This document shows, one piece after another, positions 14,307 through 18,934 of a stretch of 18,934 nt of DNA. Source of the stretch: an uncultured Dialister sp. (GTDB taxonomy: Bacteria; Bacillota; Negativicutes; Veillonellales; Dialisteraceae). Every line of letters begins with the position of its first letter. Positions within the stretch are counted from its first letter, which is position 1. The DNA lies in contig NZ_UQKJ01000026.1 in the NCBI RefSeq assembly GCF_900541605.1, forward strand, positions 1 through 18,934, given 5' to 3'. Under the pieces are notes generated by a model, which saw only the letters and a program-made list of their open reading frames with translations, had not been told where the DNA came from and ran no database searches. The translations under genes and the position numbers were made by a program.

Positions 14307-15800
14307 ATGAAATATACAAAAACAGCAGCCTTTATCTGTGCACTGCTTGTCTGCAGCGGCGGACTGTCCCAGGCGGCGGACAAGAAATCGGACAACGTAC
14401 TGCCCCAGCGGTTTTCCGATGCCATGACCTGGAACCTCCAGAACCGGCCCCAGGACATTACGGTGACCAAGGTGGCGGTTCCCGTGGAGAGCTCTTCCCA
14501 TAGCGGAACTTCCCAGGGGACCCAGCCTGCCAACGGCATGCCTCCGGCACCGCCTTCCGGGGACGGCACCATGACCCCTCCGCCCGGTGGATTTAACCCG
14601 CCGGACCATGTGACCCAGGGCACCGCCGCCAGGAATATTACAGAAAATACGACTATTGCGGACCAGGTCTTCGGCTCCACCGGGGACGATGAAAATGCCC
14701 TCCGCATCACCGGCGCTTCGGTGACGTTGAAGGAAGTTTCCATCGATAAGCAGGAAGGCAAATCCTCCAGCACCGAAGGCGGCGATTTCTATGGTATGAA
14801 TGCGGCCCTCCTGGCTACAGACGGAGCCCAGGTTACCATCGAGGATTCTACGGTCCACAGTTCTGCGGCCAACGGGAATGGCCTTTTCAGCTACGGCAAG
14901 GGTACGAAGATGATGGCAAAGAATGTGACTATCACCACCACCAGACATAATTCCGGCGGCATCCAGACCACCGGCGGCGGAGAGACAGAAGCGGAAAACC
15001 TGACCGTCGCTACCTCCGGCGATTCCTCTGCCGCCATCCGTTCCGACCGGGGCGGCGGTACGGTGCGGGTGAAAGGGGGGACCTTTGTCACTGCTGGCCA
15101 TGGATCTCCAGCCATTTACTCCACCGCCGATATCGGAGTAGAAGGGGCTGCGCTGAAGGCGCTTCATTCCGAAGGGGCTGTGATCGAAGGGAAAAATAAG
15201 ATTTCCCTCAAGAACTGCAGCCTCGAAGGCAGCATGGACAGCACCCGGGTCATGGGACAGCAGACCATCCGGGAAGAAAATGTCCATACCGTCATGATTT
15301 ACCAGTCCATGAGCGGCGATGCAGAGCAAGGGGAATCGTCCTTCTCCATGGAAGGCGGCAGCCTTACGTCCCATAAGGGCGATGTCATTTATGTGACGAA
15401 TACGGATTGCGCCATCCATTTGGATAATGTGAAAATTAAAAATGAAGACAACGATGGCGCCTTCCTCAGGGTAGCCGGAAACAGCGCTTCCCGGGGCTGG
15501 GGTAAAGCCGGCAGTAACGGCGGGAAAGCTGCCTTTACGGCGGACCACCAGAAACTGGACGGCACCATTGCGGTGGATACCATTTCCAGGCTCACCATGA
15601 CCCTGGGCCAGGGAAGCACCTGGAAGGGGCAGGCGGAGATTCTTTCCAACGAAAAAGGAACCTCCAATGATGCCGGCATCTATCTCACCATTGCCAAAGG
15701 AGCCCAGTGGGACCTCACCGGCGACTCCACCGTCACCACACTGGATAATAAAGGTAAAATCAATACCCACGGCTACAGGCTGACGGTATTAAAAAAATAA
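14307..15800 (+). CDS. Secreted beta-helix-like surface protein 1 (497 aa)
   Basis: Predicted exported protein. A signal peptide is clear: basic start MKYTK, hydrophobic core to about residue 20, then SQA-A near 23/24. Residues about 62-105 are a proline/glycine/serine-rich linker. From about 106 to 490 the chain consists of short strand repeats rich in Gly, Thr, Ser, Asn and Asp, for example NALRITGASVTLKEVSI, GGGTVRVKGGTF and SRGWGKAGSNGG (396-407), typical of a right-handed parallel beta-helix. I recall closely similar proteins in gut Firmicutes annotated as hypothetical; I know of no proven function. No LPXTG, SLH, autotransporter barrel or enzyme motif was seen. The frame opens at GTG 14298, but ATG 14307 fits AAGGAG with 8-base spacing. 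Paralogue of the gene at 17047. Adhesion or glycan binding is inference. Confidence 0.8.
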   Translation: MKYTKTAAFICALLVCSGGLSQAADKKSDNVLPQRFSDAMTWNLQNRPQDITVTKVAVPVESSSHSGTSQGTQPANGMPPAPPSGDGTMTPPPGGFNPPDHVTQGTAARNITENTTIADQVFGSTGDDENALRITGASVTLKEVSIDKQEGKSSSTEGGDFYGMNAALLATDGAQVTIEDSTVHSSAANGNGLFSYGKGTKMMAKNVTITTTRHNSGGIQTTGGGETEAENLTVATSGDSSAAIRSDRGGGTVRVKGGTFVTAGHGSPAIYSTADIGVEGAALKALHSEGAVIEGKNKISLKNCSLEGSMDSTRVMGQQTIREENVHTVMIYQSMSGDAEQGESSFSMEGGSLTSHKGDVIYVTNTDCAIHLDNVKIKNEDNDGAFLRVAGNSASRGWGKAGSNGGKAAFTADHQKLDGTIAVDTISRLTMTLGQGSTWKGQAEILSNEKGTSNDAGIYLTIAKGAQWDLTGDSTVTTLDNKGKINTHGYRLTVLKK

Positions 15801-15811
15801 ATAGAGCACAT

Positions 15812-15853
15812 AAAAAGCACCGATAATGATAAAGTCATCGGTGCTTTTATTTT
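15812..15853 (+). terminator. Intrinsic terminator of beta-helix gene 1
   Basis: AAAAGCACCGAT (15813-15824) pairs with ATCGGTGCTTTT (15837-15848) across a 12-base loop, followed by more Ts. It begins about a dozen bases after the stop codon. Confidence 0.9.
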
Positions 15854-15858
15854 GCGGG

Positions 15859-16021
15859 ATTGCATGCTTACGGATAGAGCTGCCGGCACGGGGCTTTCAG
15901 GCAAACTCTACTGCCTGCGGCATGGCTGGCTTACAGTTGGAAGCGCTGCAGGCGAGCCGGCTCAACTCTAAAGGCTCAAAGCTTTGCTGCTAACCGTATT
16001 CCCTGCGATCAGAATTCTGGT
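15859..16021. repeat. Palindrome-rich spacer between beta-helix gene 1 and upp
   Basis: The convergent gap contains GCCTGC/GCAGGC, the 10-bp palindromes GAGCCGGCTC and CAAAGCTTTG, and CAGAATTCTG close to the upp stop. No T-run follows any of them on the minus strand, so they are not standard terminators, although they may still end upp transcription. No gene is seen. Confidence 0.5.
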
Positions 16022-16030
16022 CTCGATTTT

Positions 16031-16654
16031 TTACTTCGTTCCGAAAATGCGGTCCCCCGCATCGCCCAGGCCAGGGAGGATGTACTTATGTTCATTGAGC
16101 TTGCGGTCCAGGGAGGCCGTGAAAATCGGCACATCCGGATGGGCATCGTTTACCACTTCCACCCCTTCCGGAGCAGCCACGAGGCACATGAACTTAATAT
16201 TCTTTACGCCCCTCTTTTTCATCATATCGATGGCTGCCACGGCACTGCCGCCGGTGGCGAGCATGGGGTCTACCAGAATGAAATCCCGGTTTTCCACGTC
16301 CGGCAGTTTGCAGTAATATTCGATGGGCTTTGCGGTTTCCGGATCCCGGTACAGGCCGATGACACCGACCCTGGCGGAAGGCATGAGGTCCAGAAGGCCG
16401 TCAACCATACCGAAACCGGCGCGGAGAATGGGGACGATGCCCACTTTCTTGCCAGCTACCCGTTTGCCCCGGGCTTTTTCCAAAGGCGTCTCGATTTCGA
16501 TATCTTCCAGCGGCAGGTCCCGGGTCAGTTCATAACCCATGAGAAGGGTGATTTCCTTCAGGAGACGGCGGAATTCGCCGGAACTGGTATCCTTGGAACG
16601 CATAATGGTGAGTTTGTGCTGGATCAGCGGATGGTCAATAATGTGAATCTGCAT
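16031..16654 (-). CDS. upp: Uracil phosphoribosyltransferase (207 aa)
   Basis: Pyrimidine-salvage enzyme: uracil + PRPP gives UMP + diphosphate, in the cytoplasm. The protein has the family length (about 208) and all landmarks: the N-terminal IDHPLIQHKLTIMR, the VPILRAGFGMVDG segment (74-86), the PRPP-binding loop FILVDPMLATGGSA (125-138) and the C-terminal uracil-binding stretch YILPGLGDAGDRIFGTK (191-207). ATG 16654 follows AGGGAGG on the minus strand with close spacing. It stands alone, convergent with beta-helix gene 1 and divergent from beta-helix gene 2, and so splits the two paralogues. No uraA permease or pyrR is next to it, and I see no PyrR-type attenuator. Identification is secure. 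Confidence 0.97.
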   Translation of the reverse strand: MQIHIIDHPLIQHKLTIMRSKDTSSGEFRRLLKEITLLMGYELTRDLPLEDIEIETPLEKARGKRVAGKKVGIVPILRAGFGMVDGLLDLMPSARVGVIGLYRDPETAKPIEYYCKLPDVENRDFILVDPMLATGGSAVAAIDMMKKRGVKNIKFMCLVAAPEGVEVVNDAHPDVPIFTASLDRKLNEHKYILPGLGDAGDRIFGTK

Positions 16655-16703
16655 AGGTGCCTCCCTGTAATGTAATCATAGAATAAACGAATTTACCGTA
16701 CCT

Positions 16704-16713
16704 ATTTTAGCAC
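16704..16713 (-). promoter_or_regulatory. Extended -10 promoter of upp
   Basis: On the minus strand GTGC precedes TAAAAT (complement of 16704-16709), an extended -10 about 50 bases ahead of the upp start codon. No clear -35 box is visible. Confidence 0.5.
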
Positions 16714-16739
16714 ACCTGCCCATAGAATCCCATTGGTTA

Positions 16740-16930
16740 TAAAAGAAGAGTGAAGAGAAAAGAGGGAAGAGTACATCTTCGGGCAAACGGCGTGCGCCAA
16801 AGATTTCAAAGCTGCAATGGCGCAGGGGGGATGATTGGGATAAGGCGGCAAGCCGCTGGGCCTTCACTCCCAGATTTCAATTCCGGCTTTCTTCCCGTCT
16901 TACACACCACGTTTGACAGGCGTCTATTCT
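16740..16930. other. Spacer between upp and beta-helix gene 2 with a small hairpin
   Basis: This non-coding stretch starts with a purine-rich run (GAAGAGTGAAGAGAAAAGAG) and contains GCGG-CAAG-CCGC (16845-16856), which resembles the mini-hairpins at 2364-2374 and 11667-11679. No credible ORF or RNA gene was recognised in the 392-base gap apart from the two flanking promoters. Confidence 0.4.
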
Positions 16931-16957
16931 TTACTACATGACAACTCCCTTGATTTG

Positions 16958-16985
16958 TTGTAAAATGTGGATATTGGACTATGAT
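16958..16985 (+). promoter_or_regulatory. Probable promoter of beta-helix surface protein gene 2
   Basis: TTGTAA (16958-16963) and TATGAT (16980-16985) are 16 bases apart, each close to consensus, about 60 bases upstream of the start codon at 17047. It differs from the extended -10 used by the paralogous gene 1. Confidence 0.5.
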
Positions 16986-17046
16986 ATCCTAGGTTTATAA
17001 GACATTGATCCAGTTTATGAAACCGTACTAAGAAAAGAGGAAATAT

Positions 17047-18573
17047 ATGAAACATAGCAAAATCACTGCCCTGCTCTGCGCCCTGGCTATTGCCGGAGTG
17101 GGAGCGCCTTCTGTGTTTGCAGAGGATGCGAAAGCGGCACCGGCAGGTGAGGCGGCTCCGGCAGCCGGAGAAACTGCCAAGGCACCGGAAGTGAATTACA
17201 CCGATGCCCTGCTGAAGGGCCTGTCTTTGACCCTTCCGGACGTGGAAAAATCCGTAGAATCCGGCACATTCAAGAACCTGTCTCCGGAAGCGCCGAAGCC
17301 CGTCGTAGAGCAGCCTGTGGAACAGCCGGTAGAAGAACCGACACCGGAGCCGGAGCCGGAGCCGGAACCGGAGCCCACCCCGGCACCGGCAGCAAAGTAC
17401 ACCGCTGACCAGGGGGATACGGCCAATGAACTCACCAGCGATGGCACCTACGATGGCCAGACCTATGTTTCCCAGAAGGCCAATGAAAATGCCCTCCGCG
17501 TATCCATGGCCTACATCAGCGCCACCGGCGATACCATTACGAAATCCGGCGACGTGGATGATGTCACCAATTCCGACCTCTATGGTAAAAATGCGGCCCT
17601 CCTCGTAAGCCACGGCGGTCACGGCGCTTTCACGAAAGCAAAAATTTCCACCACCGGCAACGGAGCCGTCGGTGCCTACGGATACAGCAAAGGCACTTAT
17701 ATCAACCTCACTGACTCCACCGTAGATACCACAGGAAACTTTGCTCCTGCCGTAGAACTTTCTGAAAAAGCCATGATGAAACTGTCCGGCAGCACCGTAT
17801 CCACCGCGGGCTACGGTTCCCCGGCCATCAAGGTTTCCAAGAACGGCGGCATCCTGCTGGCAGAAAACAGCAATTTCACCACCACCGGCCAGGAATCCCA
17901 TGGTGTCTACACCAATGGGGATGTCACCGTTACCAATGGCACCGTGAATGCAAAGGCTACAAAGGCCGCAGTGATCAAAGGCAATAATACACTTACCCTG
18001 GAAAGCGCTACCCTTGAAGGCAATGAAACGAACTCTGTTCCCTACAACGTGGTCCTCTATGCCGATGAATCGGCTATCGGCACCATGGGCACCCAGCAGT
18101 TTAATGCCAAGGACTCCACCCTTATTTCCCATAAGGGCGGCATGTTCTACGTCACCAGCACCCATGGACGGATTACCCTCGAAAACACAGCCATCCAGCA
18201 GGACAATACCCTTCCGGTACTTACGGTGACCGGTAACGACGGCAGCTTCGGCTGGGGCAACCCCGGCAGTAACGGGGGCCACGTGGAACTGGTTCTCAAG
18301 AACCAGAAACTCGATGGTAATATCCTGGTAGACTCCATTTCCGATGTGAACGTGAACCTTACCGAAGGCTCCACCTGGACCGGCGCTGTCCACATCGTTC
18401 CCAACGCCCAGAATGGCGATGCCTATAAGACAAACGCCGACATCTTCATTTCCGAAGGCTCCACCTGGACCCTCACCGAAGACAGTGAAGCCACCACGGT
18501 AAACAATCTCGGCACCATCAATTACAATGGCCATACCATCAAACTGGCTGACGGCACAGTGATGAAGGGCTGA
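17047..18573 (+). CDS. Secreted beta-helix-like surface protein 2 with Pro-Glu linker (508 aa)
   Basis: Paralogue of the protein at 14307. The signal peptide (MKHSK, hydrophobic core to about residue 20, then VFA-E near 25/26) is followed by an Ala/Pro-rich segment and an acidic Pro-Glu spacer (about 88-114) that includes five EP pairs. From about 117 to 500 it has the same strand-repeat pattern as protein 1, with matching blocks such as ENALRV (147-152), YGKNAALL (179-186), GYGSPAIK, FGWGNPGSNGG (401-411), QKLDGNILVDSIS and the final STWTLTEDS. ATG 17047 follows AGAGGA at normal spacing. No sorting signal, SLH domain or beta-barrel is seen, so how it attaches is unknown; the PE spacer would hold the beta-helix away from the surface or cross peptidoglycan. 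Function unknown; adhesin-like role is inference. Confidence 0.8.
   Translation: MKHSKITALLCALAIAGVGAPSVFAEDAKAAPAGEAAPAAGETAKAPEVNYTDALLKGLSLTLPDVEKSVESGTFKNLSPEAPKPVVEQPVEQPVEEPTPEPEPEPEPEPTPAPAAKYTADQGDTANELTSDGTYDGQTYVSQKANENALRVSMAYISATGDTITKSGDVDDVTNSDLYGKNAALLVSHGGHGAFTKAKISTTGNGAVGAYGYSKGTYINLTDSTVDTTGNFAPAVELSEKAMMKLSGSTVSTAGYGSPAIKVSKNGGILLAENSNFTTTGQESHGVYTNGDVTVTNGTVNAKATKAAVIKGNNTLTLESATLEGNETNSVPYNVVLYADESAIGTMGTQQFNAKDSTLISHKGGMFYVTSTHGRITLENTAIQQDNTLPVLTVTGNDGSFGWGNPGSNGGHVELVLKNQKLDGNILVDSISDVNVNLTEGSTWTGAVHIVPNAQNGDAYKTNADIFISEGSTWTLTEDSEATTVNNLGTINYNGHTIKLADGTVMKG
17344..17373 (+). repeat. Five tandem CCGGAR hexamers encoding Pro-Glu repeats
   Basis: Four CCGGAG units and one CCGGAA unit lie head to tail inside the beta-helix gene 2 coding sequence. 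Units of six bases keep the frame, so slippage would change spacer length without inactivating the gene. Confidence 0.8.
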
Positions 18574-18588
18574 AAAAAATAAGAAACG

Positions 18589-18620
18589 AAAAACCGCAGG
18601 AATGGATCCTGCGGTTTTTT
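18589..18620 (+). terminator. Intrinsic terminator of beta-helix gene 2
   Basis: AAAACCGCAGGA (ending 18601) pairs with TCCTGCGGTTTT (18607-18618) around a 5-base loop, followed by a T-run. It starts about 15 bases after the stop codon. Confidence 0.93.
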
Positions 18621-18670
18621 GCTGATGACTGTTTACTTATTGCACTCACCAGCTGAATGGTTCGTAAGGG

Positions 18671-18768
18671 TTGTGGGTGAACATTGCTGCGCTTGTTCAC
18701 CGGGTTGTGGGCGCTTTGCGCCGGGGGCATAAGGTGGGGCTGGCTTCGCCGGAATGGGAGCTTTAGCT
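18671..18768. repeat. Multi-hairpin intergenic element, copy 2
   Basis: Hairpins in the same order as at 11561-11642: GGTGAACA/TGTTCACC (18676-18683/18694-18701), GGCGC-TTT-GCGCC (18710-18722) and CTGGC-TTC-GCCGG (18740-18752, one G-T pair), plus a small AGC/GCT stem at 18759-18768. The linkers GGGTTGTGGG and CCGGGGGCATAAGGT are identical to copy 1 while the stems differ in sequence but still pair. The outer 9-bp closing stem of copy 1 is not evident here. Confidence 0.65.
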
Positions 18769-18777
18769 GTGTTCTCT

Positions 18778-18934
18778 AGGGAAGCGCTGATTAAATCGTT
18801 GTCAGATTTCATTCTTGTTTTTTTATACAATGCGAGGAATAATTCGACGCGAATAGCGAGCTATTTAAAGCAGCAGTCATGCATAGGACTGCTGAGGTCA
18901 AGGTAAGTTGGCGCTTTTTCTGCACATCAAAGCG
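18778..18934 (-). repeat. Intergenic repeat copy B, inverted and cut by the window end
   Basis: The reverse complement matches 3961-4117 over 157 bases with about 9 differences, including both internal hairpins. One of the differences changes the CAGCAGTCC/GGACTGCTG stem at a single pair. The missing second arm should lie just beyond the window if the element is complete. It follows the multi-hairpin element directly. No ORF is contained. Confidence 0.85.

Noticed and set aside
16924..18534. 536-codon open frame antisense to beta-helix gene 2 (and a similar 521-codon frame at 14205-15770)
   Set aside because: The sense frames have signal peptides, ribosome binding sites, promoters, terminators and paralogy to each other; the antisense frames have none of these and are low-complexity.

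Overview
The window looks like chromosomal DNA from a diderm (outer-membrane-bearing) Firmicute, most likely a gut or oral member of the Negativicutes (Acidaminococcaceae/Veillonellaceae type). This is inferred from the combination of a proteobacterial-style RND efflux pump with a lipoprotein periplasmic adaptor, Firmicute-style AgrC/AgrA-type (GHKL/LytTR) signalling genes, a CpXC-domain protein, and strong AAGGAGG ribosome binding sites with TTGACA/TATAAT promoters. The genus cannot be fixed from the sequence alone. No rRNA, tRNA, CRISPR array or transposase gene was seen.

Region 1 (1-6500). A CpXC-domain protein (+) is followed, across a bidirectional terminator, by a minus-strand block. 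Read in transcription order this block is a LytTR response regulator (6361-5627) and then three paralogous seven- or six-TM GHKL sensor kinases (5448-4120, 3811-2459, 2250-898). The two distal kinases are gap-free duplicates: the phosphoacceptor core is almost invariant, while the membrane sensor has diverged. No AgrB/AgrD-like peptide genes are present, so the ligand is unknown.

Region 2 (6600-11510). A TetR-family regulator, an RND periplasmic adaptor lipoprotein and an RND inner-membrane pump form a tight operon with two 4-nt ATGA overlaps. It has a near-consensus promoter, a paired AGTACTGGA candidate operator and a strong terminator. There is no TolC-like outer-membrane factor in the window.

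Region 3 (11700-13900). Three minus-strand housekeeping-type genes are present: a flavodoxin-fold NAD(P)H quinone reductase/KefF-like protein, a RarD-type EamA transporter and a small FMN split-barrel (pyridoxamine-phosphate-oxidase-like) protein.

Region 4 (14000-18934). Two paralogous secreted beta-helix-like surface proteins (+) flank a minus-strand uracil phosphoribosyltransferase gene (upp). Each has its own promoter and terminator. Neither shows a recognisable wall anchor, SLH domain or autotransporter barrel.

The intergenic DNA is unusually structured. A roughly 160-244 bp repeat with internal hairpins occurs at 1-50 (partial), 3874-4117, 18778-18934 (inverted, cut by the window end) and as a remnant near 6396-6450. 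A second family, made of three successive small hairpins whose stems change sequence but keep pairing, lies at 11541-11656 and 18671-18768. Further nested palindromes fill 2364-2473, 14062-14195 and 15859-16021. Coordinates, identities and spacings quoted here were counted by eye from the sequence.
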